DNA of 64,000 nucleotides from Rhodobacteraceae bacterium D3-12 (GTDB lineage: Bacteria > Pseudomonadota > Alphaproteobacteria > Rhodobacterales > Rhodobacteraceae): positions 496,001-560,000 of the forward strand of contig CP104793.1 of assembly GCA_025916135.1 (NCBI GenBank), given 5' to 3'. The notes beneath the pieces are model-generated. The model was not told the DNA's origin. It was given only the letters and a program-made list of their open reading frames with translations, and did not search any database. Below are positions 18,283 to 26,499 of the stretch, piece after piece; position 1 is the stretch's first letter; each line of letters begins with the position of its first letter. A program made the translations under genes and the position numbers.

Positions 18283-19110
18283 TCAGGAGCGGCGTTCGAG
18301 GCCGGCGAAATCAAACAGTTTGGGGTCGAGCAGATGCGACGGCCGGGTGTTCATCAACGCGCGGAACATGACCTGACGGCGACCGGGGCTGTTTTTCTCC
18401 CAACCATCAAGGATCGCCTTGACCTGTTGGCGTTGCAGCCCGTCTTGGGAGCCGCAGAGATCGCAGGGGATGATCGGGTAATTCATCGCGCGGGCAAATT
18501 TCTCGCAATCGGCCTCGGCGACATGGGCGAGGGGGCGATAGACGAAGAGGTCGCCTTCTTCGTTCACAAGTTTCGGCGGCATGGTGGCAAGGCGGCCACC
18601 GTGAAACAGGTTCATGAAGAACGTTTCGAGGATGTCGTCGCGGTGATGGCCGAGCACGACAGCAGAGCAGCCTTCCTCGCGGGCGATGCGATAGAGATTG
18701 CCACGCCGCAGCCGCGAGCACATGGCGCAATAGGTGCGCCCGGCGGGCACCTTGGATTTGACGATGGAATAGGTGTCTTCGTATTCGATCCGGTGCGGCA
18801 CTTCGCGTTCAGAGAGGAACGCGGGCAGGACCGTCGCAGGGAAGCCGGGCTGTCCCTGATCGAGGTTACAGGCGAGCAGGTCGACCGGCAAAAGGCCGCG
18901 CCATTGCAGCTCATGCAGGATGGCGAGCAGGGTGTAACTGTCTTTGCCACCTGACAGGCAGACGAGCCATTTTGCGCCGGGTTCGATCATGCCGTATTGA
19001 TCGACCGCTTCGCGCACGTTTTGAACGAGGCGTTTGCGCAGCTTCTTGAATTCGGTGCTTTTGGGAGCGCCGGCAAAGAGCGGATGGATATCGTCATTCT
19101 GGTCAAGCAT
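18283..19110 (-). CDS. ttcA: tRNA 2-thiocytidine(32) synthetase TtcA
   Basis: An ATP- and Fe-S-dependent enzyme that thiolates cytidine 32 of certain tRNAs, including arginine isoacceptors. The 275-residue protein has the PP-loop SGGKDS (53-58), the central CAMC pair (128/131) and a later PCDLCGSQ, which together match the TtcA Fe-S/catalytic cysteine pattern. It follows yidD and precedes the EAL gene. A tRNA-Arg(ACG) gene, a plausible class of substrate, lies 5 kb away, but that is not evidence of linkage. Confidence 0.95.
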   Translation of the reverse strand: MLDQNDDIHPLFAGAPKSTEFKKLRKRLVQNVREAVDQYGMIEPGAKWLVCLSGGKDSYTLLAILHELQWRGLLPVDLLACNLDQGQPGFPATVLPAFLSEREVPHRIEYEDTYSIVKSKVPAGRTYCAMCSRLRRGNLYRIAREEGCSAVVLGHHRDDILETFFMNLFHGGRLATMPPKLVNEEGDLFVYRPLAHVAEADCEKFARAMNYPIIPCDLCGSQDGLQRQQVKAILDGWEKNSPGRRQVMFRALMNTRPSHLLDPKLFDFAGLERRS

Positions 19111-19288
19111 AGCGGTGCTTTAGAGCAGAAAGGGCGGCGGGTAAAGCGCGGTGACGGGTGGCTGGTGGGGGCGGACGGACTTGTCGCTTGACGGCGATAG
19201 GTTGAAGAACGTGTGGCTGTTCGAGACGGCGATGTGGGTCCTCTTGCCGCTGATCGGGGCGCTCTTCGGGCGTAAGGGGTGAGCGGGC

Positions 19289-19555
19289 TTAAGGCTTGTG
19301 GTGATCGCAGGTTTTGTGGTCGTGATTGGGGTCGGTTCCGGGCACGGGGTCATAGCCGCAGCTGCCCCATGGATTGCAGCGCAAAATACGGCGCAGAGCG
19401 AGCCATCCGCCCTTGATCGCGCCGTGGGTTTTTAGAGCATCAAGCGCATAGGCCGAGCAGGTGGGTTGATAGCGGCAGTTATGGCCGACCCAAGGCGAGA
19501 AGATCAGCCGATAGGCCCGCACCGGCAACGAGAAGAGCCAGGCAAGCGGGCTCAT
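19289..19555 (-). CDS. yidD: membrane protein insertion efficiency factor YidD
   Basis: The 88-residue protein has the hallmark of YidD: an N-terminal amphipathic hydrophobic segment ([19 protein letters not shown]), [11 protein letters not shown] and [19 protein letters not shown], with the conserved cysteines. It works with YidC at the inner membrane. The start overlaps the rnpA stop (ATGA). The C-terminus is His-rich (HDHKTCDHH). Confidence 0.96.
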   Translation of the reverse strand: MSPLAWLFSLPVRAYRLIFSPWVGHNCRYQPTCSAYALDALKTHGAIKGGWLALRRILRCNPWGSCGYDPVPGTDPNHDHKTCDHHKP

Positions 19556-19916
19556 GGTTTGTGCAACTGTTTGAGGGCATGGATCAGATCGCCTTGGAGG
19601 GCGTCAAAGGGCCGCTCGGCGGTGGCACCGTTGCGGCCGATCAGGACATAGTCCCAGCCGGGGCGGCCATGGGTGGGCAGGACCAGCCGGGCGATTTCAC
19701 GCAGGCGACGTTTGGCGCGGTTGCGAGCGACGGCGTTGCCGACCTTTTCGAACAGGTGAATCCGACGCGGATGGTGGGCGTGTCGGGGTCAGTATCGGTT
19801 TCGCCGGGCGCGCGGCGGCGGGCCTGAACCATCATGCCGCGCGTGCCCTGCCGGCCAGCACGGGCGCAGGCGAGGAAATCGGGGCGGTTGCGCAGGGTTT
19901 CGAGCGTGGGGGTCAT
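19552..19916 (-). pseudogene. rnpA: ribonuclease P protein component, frameshifted in this sequence
   Basis: The protein subunit of RNase P, needed for tRNA 5' maturation. From 19916 the frame reads MTPTLETLRNRPDF through IRVGFTCSK. The RnpA core that follows (KVGNAVARNRAKRRL-like) is in the next frame and ends ...HALKQLHKP at 19552. Adding one A/T to the four-base T run at 19745-19748 (plus strand) restores about 121 residues, with the family RNR motif. rnpA is normally essential and its stop still overlaps yidD as ATGA, so a sequencing or consensus error is far more likely than a real pseudogene. Confidence 0.88.
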
Positions 19917-19959
19917 GGCTGAAAATCGCTCAGGATGGCGTTGCGATTGAAGCGGCGTG

Positions 19960-20002
19960 ACAGCGGCATGCCCTCCCTAGGGGGAGGTCGGGCATGGCGC
20001 TG
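19960..20002 (-). other. extended stem-loop between rpmH and rnpA
   Basis: ACAGCG-CATGCCC-TCCC (about 19960-19977) pairs with GGGAGG-GGGCATG-CGCTGT (about 19982-20002). This gives about 17 paired positions with two small internal loops and a short apex. It sits in the rpmH-rnpA leader, transcribed leftward, and could be an RNA-processing or attenuation element. No U-run follows. Confidence 0.45.
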
Positions 20003-20143
20003 TTGCGCCGGGATTGGGTTGGCGCGCCTTGACGATTGCGGGGTGGGCAAATGGGCAATGGCAAAGCTGCAGTCCTCATGGTGCGGGCTGTCCTTCCGCG
20101 GGCTGCGCGTGGCGGGCGTTTAGCAGAACGTGGCACAAGCGAA

Positions 20144-20172
20144 AACCGCCCGGGCGCGAGGCCGGGGCGGTT
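20144..20172 (-). terminator. probable rho-independent terminator after rpmH
   Basis: On the minus strand AACCGCCC (20165-20172) pairs with GGGCGGTT (20144-20151) around a 13-base loop and is followed by TTTTC. It is 60 bases past the rpmH stop. It may be partial, letting some transcripts continue into rnpA. The rest of 19917-20232 holds no gene. Confidence 0.6.
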
Positions 20173-20232
20173 CTGGAATGCTTGTCGCAATAGAGCAGCC
20201 GTAAGGCAGGGCCGGGTTATCGGCCCAGTTCC

Positions 20233-20367
20233 TTAAGCGCTCAGGCTCTTGCGGCCACGTGCGCGGCGAGCGTTCAGGATCTTGCGGCCAGCTTTGGAAG
20301 CCATGCGTGCGCGGAAACCGTGGCGGCGTTTGCGAACCAGGTTAGAGGGCTGATAGGTGCGTTTCAT
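20233..20367 (-). CDS. rpmH: 50S ribosomal protein L34
   Basis: The 44-residue basic protein starts [18 protein letters not shown] and ends [11 protein letters not shown], the standard bL34 sequence. The start at 20367 follows GGAGACGGAGCG. The promoter TTGACA-17-TATAGA lies at 20435-20463. It is the first gene of the leftward rpmH-rnpA-yidD run. Confidence 0.98.
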   Translation of the reverse strand: MKRTYQPSNLVRKRRHGFRARMASKAGRKILNARRARGRKSLSA

Positions 20368-20434
20368 CGCTCCGTCTCCGTTAATTGCGGGCAGGCGCGC
20401 GGAATCGCGAGTGCCCATGAATGTCGAAGCCCGG

Positions 20435-20463
20435 TCTATAGGTGGGTGTTGCGGCGCTGTCAA
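20435..20463 (-). promoter_or_regulatory. sigma70-type promoter of rpmH
   Basis: On the minus strand TTGACA (20458-20463) and TATAGA (20435-20440) are separated by exactly 17 bases. Transcription would start near 20428, about 60 bases before the rpmH ATG. This is the strongest promoter match seen in the window. Confidence 0.85.
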
Positions 20464-20721
20464 ACCTGTTTGGGCGGTTTGAGGGGGATTGGAGAGAGTT
20501 TAGCGCCGGTTTTGCCGGGAATTGCAATAATTCCGCCCCGCCGACAGGTGATCACGGCGAAAAGCGGGGGGTAAACGGGGGAAATGTTACGAAGGCTGAC
20601 ACATTCGCGCCGAATCCTCACGAAAAGCGGCGTGGCCCATCAAGGGGGCGTGATAGGGGTAGGATTGCAGCGGCGGTAAGCGCATTTTCATGGCACACCA
20701 ATGGAAAGGCACGAGCCAGAG
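20464..20721. other. intergenic region between divergent rpmH and TVP38 gene
   Basis: Apart from the rpmH promoter at its left edge, no coding signal, strong hairpin or repeat was seen. It must contain the promoter of the rightward TVP38-flavoprotein pair, but no clear boxes were found. Confidence 0.4.
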
Positions 20722-21465
20722 ATGAGCGATATGACGAACCCGAATTTACCAAACGAGAAACACCCATTGGTGCGCGCGCTGCCGATTGTCGCGATTTTGG
20801 CAGTGGCGGTGATCGGGGCGTTTACGCTTCGCGATTACCTGAGTTTCGAGGCGCTGCGCGACAACCGCGAGGCGTTGATCGCCTTTCGCGATCTGCATTA
20901 TGCGGCGACCGTGGCCGTGTTTATCGCGGCCTATGTGACGATCGTGGCATTTTCGCTGCCCGGTGCGTTGGTGGCGACGCTGACCGGGGGGTTTTTGTTT
21001 GCGACATTCCCCGGTGCGCTGTTCAACGTGGCGTCGGCGACGGTTGGTGCGACGTTGATTTTCCTCGCGGCGCGTTGGGGGCTTGGTGAGAAGCTGGGTC
21101 GGAAGCTGGAAGACAGCAAGGGCGCGGTGAAGAAGATCAAGGACGGGATCGACGAGAACCAATGGTCGATGCTGTTTCTGATCCGGCTGGTGCCTGCCGT
21201 GCCGTTTTTCGTGGCCAACCTTGTGCCGGCGTTTGTTGGGGTGCCGTTGCGCCGGTTTGTGGCCTCTACCTTTGTCGGGATCATTCCGGGGGCGGTGGTG
21301 TACACCAGCGTCGGCGCGGGTCTGGGCGAGGTGTTTGAACGGGGCGAGACGCCCAACCTCGGCATTATTTTCGAGCCGCATATCCTGTTGCCGATCCTTG
21401 GGCTTTGCGCGTTGGCCGCGCTTCCCATTGCGATCAAGGCGCTGCGGGGCGGCAAGGCGCTTTGA
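20722..21465 (+). CDS. TVP38/TMEM64 family (DedA-like) membrane protein
   Basis: The product has about 247 residues and five to six hydrophobic segments. The first is ALPIVAILAVAVIGAFTL. The SNARE-associated/VTT core is present: LPGALVATLTGGFLF, then RLVPAVPFFVANLVPAFVGV and FVGIIPGAVVYTSVGAGLG. VTT proteins are lipid scramblase- or ion-coupled transporter-like. The start at 20722 (MSDMTNPN) is a choice; ATGs at 20701 and 20731 are also possible. The flavoprotein gene begins 32 bases downstream, a pairing common in proteobacteria. Confidence 0.9.
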   Translation: MSDMTNPNLPNEKHPLVRALPIVAILAVAVIGAFTLRDYLSFEALRDNREALIAFRDLHYAATVAVFIAAYVTIVAFSLPGALVATLTGGFLFATFPGALFNVASATVGATLIFLAARWGLGEKLGRKLEDSKGAVKKIKDGIDENQWSMLFLIRLVPAVPFFVANLVPAFVGVPLRRFVASTFVGIIPGAVVYTSVGAGLGEVFERGETPNLGIIFEPHILLPILGLCALAALPIAIKALRGGKAL

Positions 21466-21497
21466 GCGCGACACATACAGCATGAGAGAATGACCTA

Positions 21498-22916
21498 ATG
21501 AAGCAGATCAAGACGGATATCCTTGTGATTGGCGGCGGCTCGGGCGGTTTGTCGGTTGCGTCGGGAGCGGCGCAAATGGGCGCGGATGTGACCTTGCTTG
21601 AAGGGCACAAGATGGGCGGCGACTGTCTGAACTATGGTTGCGTGCCGTCAAAGGCGTTGATCGCCGCCGGGAACGCGGCCCATGCGATGGGCGCGGGCGC
21701 GGCGATGGGGATCGCGCCGGTCATGCCCAAGGTGGATTACGCGGCGGCCAAGGATCATGTTGCCGCCGTGGTTGGCACGATCGAGCCACACGATTCGGTC
21801 GAGCGGTTCGAAAGTCTGGGCGTGCGGGTGATCGAGGCCTACGGCGCATTCGTATCACCGAACGAAGTGCAGGCGGGTGACACCCGCATCAGCGCGCGCC
21901 GGGTGGTGATTGCCACAGGGTCGTCGCCGTTTGTGCCGCCTATTCCGGGGCTGGACTCGGTGCCATATGAAACCAACGAGACGCTGTTTGAGTTGCGCGA
22001 AAAGCCGACGCATTTGTTGGTCATCGGCGGTGGGCCGATTGGCATGGAAATGGCGCAGGCGCATCGGCGGCTGGGCTGTGACGTTACGGTGATTGAAGGC
22101 GCCAAGGCGCTGGGCCGGGATGACCCGGAAGCGGCGGCGCTTGTTCTGGACAGCCTGCGCGGCGAGGGGATCGTGATTGCCGAGGATGCGCTGGCCGCGG
22201 AAATCCGTGGCACGGCGGGCGCGATTGAGGTCGAGGTCAAGGACGGGCGCGTGTTCAAGGGCTCGCATTTGCTGATGGCCGTCGGGCGCAAGCCCAATCT
22301 GGAGCGGCTGAACCTGAATGTTGCAGGGATCGAGACGACGAAAGCGGGGATCAAGGTTGATGCCTCGTTGAAAACCACCAACCGCAAGGTTTACGCCATC
22401 GGAGATGTGACCGGCGGCGCCCAATTCACCCATGTGGCGGGCTATCAGGCGGGGGTTATCATCCGCTCGGCCTTGTTCGGCCTGCCAGCCAAGGCACGCA
22501 CCGATCATGTGCCGTGGGCGACATATACCTCGCCCGAGCTGGCGCAGGTTGGCATGAGCGAGGGGGAAGCCCGCGAGGCGCATGGAGACAAGCTGGAAAT
22601 TGCGCGGTTCGAGTATGCCGGAAATGACCGGGCCATCGCCGAGGGTAAAACCAAAGGGTTCATCAAGGTTATGGTGCTTAAGGGGCGACCCATTGGCGCA
22701 ACCATTGTAGGACACGGTGCGGGGGAACATATAAACCTCTGGGCGCTGGTTCTTGCCAACAAGATGAAGATGGGTCAGGTGGCAGCAATGATTTCGCCAT
22801 ACCCCACGATTGGGGAAATATCGAAACGCGTGGCGGGAGCCTATTTCTCGCCCCGGCTTTTTGATAGCAAGGGTGTGAAGCGGGTGGTCGGGCTGGTGCA
22901 GCGCTGGTTGCCGTGA
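21498..22916 (+). CDS. dihydrolipoamide dehydrogenase / mercuric reductase-like flavoprotein
   Basis: The 472-residue class I pyridine nucleotide-disulfide oxidoreductase has the FAD motif ILVIGGGSGG, the redox-active CLNYGC (in GGDCLNYGCVPSKAL, about 43-48), the NAD(P) motif VIGGGPIGMEMA and the FAD-ribityl segment YAIGDVTGG. The usual C-terminal His-Pro of Lpd (HPTxxE) is replaced by YPTIGE. There is no N-terminal heavy-metal domain and no C-terminal Cys pair of true MerA. It is therefore a reductase of unknown disulfide or quinone substrate, paired with the TVP38 membrane protein. Confidence 0.9.
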   Translation: MKQIKTDILVIGGGSGGLSVASGAAQMGADVTLLEGHKMGGDCLNYGCVPSKALIAAGNAAHAMGAGAAMGIAPVMPKVDYAAAKDHVAAVVGTIEPHDSVERFESLGVRVIEAYGAFVSPNEVQAGDTRISARRVVIATGSSPFVPPIPGLDSVPYETNETLFELREKPTHLLVIGGGPIGMEMAQAHRRLGCDVTVIEGAKALGRDDPEAAALVLDSLRGEGIVIAEDALAAEIRGTAGAIEVEVKDGRVFKGSHLLMAVGRKPNLERLNLNVAGIETTKAGIKVDASLKTTNRKVYAIGDVTGGAQFTHVAGYQAGVIIRSALFGLPAKARTDHVPWATYTSPELAQVGMSEGEAREAHGDKLEIARFEYAGNDRAIAEGKTKGFIKVMVLKGRPIGATIVGHGAGEHINLWALVLANKMKMGQVAAMISPYPTIGEISKRVAGAYFSPRLFDSKGVKRVVGLVQRWLP

Positions 22917-23081
22917 GGGCGGGTATTGAGACGGTGAAACGGTGAAACGGGTTACGGACAGATGCAAAGCGGGCCGCCCGGACGGGTGGTGGGCTGTTGG
23001 TTGGCGGTCAGATGATTGTCGGGCTGAGGTTTGCCGGCCAGTTATTTGCCGACCAGAGGCTTGCCGGGAGGAGGCGCGCGC

Positions 23082-24506
23082 GTGCTGAACTCTCTCTCCG
23101 GGCGGTTTTTGATCCTGACCACAGTGTTCGTGATGCTGGCCGAGATCCTGATCTTTGTGCCGTCGGTGGCGCGGTTCCGCGAAGATTACCTGCTGAGCCG
23201 GTTGGAGCGGGCGCAGATCGCCTCGCTTGCGCTGTTGGCGGATGACATGATTGATGCCTCTCTTGAGGAAGAATTGCTGCGCAATGCCGAAGTGTTCAAC
23301 GTGGTTTTGCGCCGCGACGAAGCGCGCCAGTTGATCCTGGCGGCGCCGATGCCTCTGCCGATTGATGAGACGTTTGATCTACGTGATGGCAAGCCTTTGA
23401 CGTTGATCCGGGACGCGATGGCGCGGCTGTTTGATTCCGAGCCAAAGGTCATCCGGGTGATCGGCAACCCGGTGCGCGAGGCCGGTCTGTTGATCGAAGT
23501 GACGATGGAAACCGCACCGCTGCGCATGGCGATGATTGACTATGGCGTGCGGATTTTGGTGCTGTCGGCGGTGATTTCGGTTTTCACAGCGCTATTGCTG
23601 TTTCTCGCGGTGCGCGGGTTTCTTGTGCATCCGATCAAGCGGGTGGTGCGCGATATGCAAAGCTATGCCGCCGACCCCGAAGACGCCCGCAGGATCATCG
23701 TGCCCAAGGCCGGGGTGAGGGAGCTTCGCGAGGCGGAAGAAGCCCTGCAGAAGATGGAAACCCAGCTGACCAGCGCATTCAAGCAGCGCGAGCGTCTGGC
23801 GCAATTGGGTGAGGCCGTGGCCAAGATTTCGCACGATCTGCGCAATATTCTGACCTCGGCGCAATTGTTCACGGACCGGATCGAGATGAGCGAAGATCCG
23901 GCGGTGATGCGGATGGCGCCCAAATTGGTGAATTCGATCCGCCGTGCCGTGAACCTGTGCGAGACGACGATGACCTATGGCAAGGCGGAGGAGCCTGCGC
24001 CGCGGCTTGTCGAGCTCGATCTGAGCGAGATCATCGACGATGTGCTGGCGTCGGAGCGGTTGTCGATCGGTGAGGGCGAGGTGAGCCTTGGTGAGGATAT
24101 CGCAAGGGGGTATATGCTGTCCGCCGATCCCGAACAGCTTTACCGGGTGATCGCGAACCTTGTGCGCAACGCGCGTCAGGCGATTTTGGCGACGGGTCAG
24201 CCGGGAGAGATCGGCATTTCAGCGGGCGAAGAGGATGGTTTTTCGGTGATCCGCATTATTGATACCGGGCCGGGCCTGCCGCAGAAGGCGCGCGACCATC
24301 TGTTCCGCCCGTTTCAAGGGGGCACGCGCAAGGAGGGCACCGGGCTTGGCCTTGCGATTGCGGCAGAGTTGATCCGCGGACATGGTGGCACCCTGACGCT
24401 GGAGCGCACCGATGAAACGGGCACAGAGTTCGCCATTCGCCTGCCGAGAGGCGAGGTTGAGCAAGGTTCCGGGGAGCCGGGTGAAATGATGCGGGAAAAA
24501 TCCTGA
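23082..24506 (+). CDS. membrane sensor histidine kinase
   Basis: The 474-residue two-TM kinase has TM1 about 9-29, a periplasmic loop of about 125 residues, TM2 about 156-178 and a HAMP-like linker. The H-box ISHDLRNILTS has His251. The ATPase domain has NLVRNARQAI (N), IIDTGPGLP (G1), and GGTRKEGTGLGLAIA (G2). The HDLRN form of the H-box is common in alphaproteobacterial HPK4-like kinases. The GTG start at 23082 was chosen because GGGAGGAGG lies eight bases upstream. No response regulator is adjacent, so it is an orphan here. Confidence 0.92.
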   Translation: MLNSLSGRFLILTTVFVMLAEILIFVPSVARFREDYLLSRLERAQIASLALLADDMIDASLEEELLRNAEVFNVVLRRDEARQLILAAPMPLPIDETFDLRDGKPLTLIRDAMARLFDSEPKVIRVIGNPVREAGLLIEVTMETAPLRMAMIDYGVRILVLSAVISVFTALLLFLAVRGFLVHPIKRVVRDMQSYAADPEDARRIIVPKAGVRELREAEEALQKMETQLTSAFKQRERLAQLGEAVAKISHDLRNILTSAQLFTDRIEMSEDPAVMRMAPKLVNSIRRAVNLCETTMTYGKAEEPAPRLVELDLSEIIDDVLASERLSIGEGEVSLGEDIARGYMLSADPEQLYRVIANLVRNARQAILATGQPGEIGISAGEEDGFSVIRIIDTGPGLPQKARDHLFRPFQGGTRKEGTGLGLAIAAELIRGHGGTLTLERTDETGTEFAIRLPRGEVEQGSGEPGEMMREKS

Positions 24507-24553
24507 ATTGCCTCTTGCCAACCGCTGGGCTTGAAGCTAAGTCAGGCCCTCAC

Positions 24554-24630
24554 GGACCGATAGCTCAGCTGGATAGAGTACCTGACTACGAATCAGGGGG
24601 TCGGGGGTTCGAATCCTCCTCGGTCCGCCA
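24554..24630 (+). tRNA. tRNA-Arg (anticodon ACG)
   Basis: The full cloverleaf can be folded by eye. Acceptor GGACCGA pairs with TCGGTCC, the D arm is AGCTCAGCTGGATAGAG, the anticodon stem CTGA-CTACGAA-TCAG has anticodon ACG, and the T arm is GGGGGTTCGAATCCTCC. The discriminator is G and CCA is encoded. ACG is read as ICG after A34 deamination and serves CGU/CGC/CGA. Confidence 0.97.
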
Positions 24631-24791
24631 CTTACCCCCCCATCAGAAACCAACTTACTTTGCCTTGTTGGGCGTTGAGTTGCGTTTTCGTCTAAGCACA
24701 CCCGAGATTGTAACTGCTCAGTTTACCATCCGCGCCGGGTCAGAAGAGGCAAGCGCACCAAGCCGGTGAACCGCACCGCAGGTGCCCGGCT

Positions 24792-24820
24792 ATCGTCAGC
24801 CCCTCTCTTGGGCTGGCGAT
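24792..24820 (+). terminator. hairpin between tRNA-Arg and the amidohydrolase operon
   Basis: ATCGTCAGCCC and GGGCTGGCGAT form an 11-position stem (one mismatch) with a seven-base loop, followed on the plus strand by TTTGG. It could terminate the tRNA transcript or, read the other way, the amidohydrolase operon. The U-tract is weak. The rest of 24631-24918 has no gene. Confidence 0.4.
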
Positions 24821-24918
24821 TTGGTTGATTTGGATGCGTCTTTCGGTCTGTGGATGTGTTTGGCGGGCATTAATCACTTCAAAACGGCTGCTGGATCGCC
24901 CCCCCCCAGGGGCTGAGG

Positions 24919-26499
24919 TTAGCCTCTGTCGCAAACGTTCACTTCCGGCCCTTTTCGATGACACTCAGGGCGCAATGCGGTCTGTCGGGCGGGCGTTATT
25001 GAGGCTGTATCAGGTTGACTTGGGCGTTCACTGAAACCGCGGGTAGGCGGGGGGAATATTTGCTCGATTTCCGGATGCCCCCATGTTCTCTCAGGGTATT
25101 GTTCCACTAAGCCATCAAACTGTTTTTGAACGCGGGCGCGGGCTTCGGACCAGTCCCAGTCAACCACCTGACCGTCTCGCATAGAGAGGCGTCCATCGAC
25201 AAAGACCGCTTTTGTGACCCGTCCAGTTGCACCCAAGATCAGGGTGCGAATGGGGTCGACGCGTGGCGCCATCATCGCGTCAGACATGTCGAAAACTGCA
25301 ATATCGGCTTTGGCACCCGCGTCTATGCGTCCGAGATCGGCGCGGCCAAGCGCAGATGCCCCGCCAAGCGTTGCGGCGTCAAACAGGTGCTCGGGGGCGG
25401 CTTCGGTCACGCTGTCACCTGCCATGCGCGCCATCATCACACCGACAGCCATGTTGAGCACCATATCCGGCGGAGCCGTATCGGTTCCCATTCCGATATT
25501 GATCCCCATGTTGCGCAATTTGCTGAACGACTTCAGCATCGCTCCTGAGCGGGCGAAAACCAACGGGCAATGCGCAACGGTTACGCCATGATCCGCGTAG
25601 AGGTGCAGATCGTTTTCCGTAGCGACGGTCGCATGCGGCGCGATGAGCCGGGCGTTCAAGCCATTGAAACTGGCCAGCCATTGCGGCGCGGTTGTGCCGT
25701 GCAGAGACTGAACCGTTTCACGCTCCATTTGGCCTTGGGCCATATGCAAACGCACGGGCACATTCAGGTCGTTCGCCGTCTGCATGGTTCTTGTTAGCAG
25801 CGTTTCGGTGCAGGTTTCGACGCGATCGGGCGCGAGCATGCCTTGAACCAACCCGTCAAACCGCCCCGCGTTCGCGTTGATAAACTCGGCCGCAGAGTCC
25901 AGACCCGCGAGACCGCGGCTTTCGTCAAAGCGCGGTTCAAGAACGCCGGGAGCGGTGCAAACCATGCCCCCTGCGCGGAAGGCCGGGCCAAGCCAGACCC
26001 GCAAGCCCAATTCGCCAGCCGCTTGGGCTGCGGCCTCGAATTCGGCGACCGTTTCGCCCCATTCGCGATAGAACAGTGATGCAATTGGCAGGGCCGAGGT
26101 AATGCCATTGCACAAGAGCTGCGCAAAGCTGAAGCGCTTTTGAAAGGCGAGTTCCTCTTGTGAATACATTTCATAGGGGCCGCGATCAACGTAGCTTTGG
26201 GGCCAAACGCGGCCCTTGGCCCAAGCGGGGCCACAGTCGACACCAAGAGTGGTGGTGTCGAGATCTGACAAAGCATCAAGGTCGATCAACCCCGGCGAGA
26301 TCAGAGCATCGCCCATGTCAATTCGACGTGCGACCTCTCCTTCAAATCGAGGGCCGACGTAGAGGATGCGATCGTGCTCGATCACCACCTCGCCGTTTTC
26401 AAGCAAACGGTGGCCGCCGTTTTGATGGCCAACAACCCAACGCGCGGTCAATAAGGTTCGGCCTTCGGGGCGTTGCCCCAAGCGCAGCAGATCAAGCAT
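24919..26499 (-). CDS. amidohydrolase / chlorohydrolase-family protein lacking the HxH motif
   Basis: The 526-residue amidohydrolase-superfamily protein keeps later metal-site elements: RLHMAQG, APHATVAT, HCPLVFARSG and GMGTDTAPPD. At the first site, where HxH is expected after PG-hydrophobic-ID, it reads LIDLDALSDLD (71-81). This replacement matches a recognised odd subgroup of chlorohydrolase-like proteins as I recall it, and implies an altered metal site. The C-terminal 45 residues look unrelated to the fold. It is the last gene of the leftward operon and overlaps the next upstream gene by TGATG. The start at 26499 follows GGAGG. Confidence 0.85.
   Translation of the reverse strand: MLDLLRLGQRPEGRTLLTARWVVGHQNGGHRLLENGEVVIEHDRILYVGPRFEGEVARRIDMGDALISPGLIDLDALSDLDTTTLGVDCGPAWAKGRVWPQSYVDRGPYEMYSQEELAFQKRFSFAQLLCNGITSALPIASLFYREWGETVAEFEAAAQAAGELGLRVWLGPAFRAGGMVCTAPGVLEPRFDESRGLAGLDSAAEFINANAGRFDGLVQGMLAPDRVETCTETLLTRTMQTANDLNVPVRLHMAQGQMERETVQSLHGTTAPQWLASFNGLNARLIAPHATVATENDLHLYADHGVTVAHCPLVFARSGAMLKSFSKLRNMGINIGMGTDTAPPDMVLNMAVGVMMARMAGDSVTEAAPEHLFDAATLGGASALGRADLGRIDAGAKADIAVFDMSDAMMAPRVDPIRTLILGATGRVTKAVFVDGRLSMRDGQVVDWDWSEARARVQKQFDGLVEQYPERTWGHPEIEQIFPPPTRGFSERPSQPDTASITPARQTALRPECHRKGPEVNVCDRG

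Noticed and set aside
21498-22916. Mercuric reductase (MerA) and a mer operon
   Set aside because: No heavy-metal-associated domain, no C-terminal Cys pair, and no merR/T/P neighbours.
22917-23081. Short tandem ACGGTGAA repeats before the sensor kinase
   Set aside because: Only two adjoining units (about 22931-22947). Too short to distinguish from chance.
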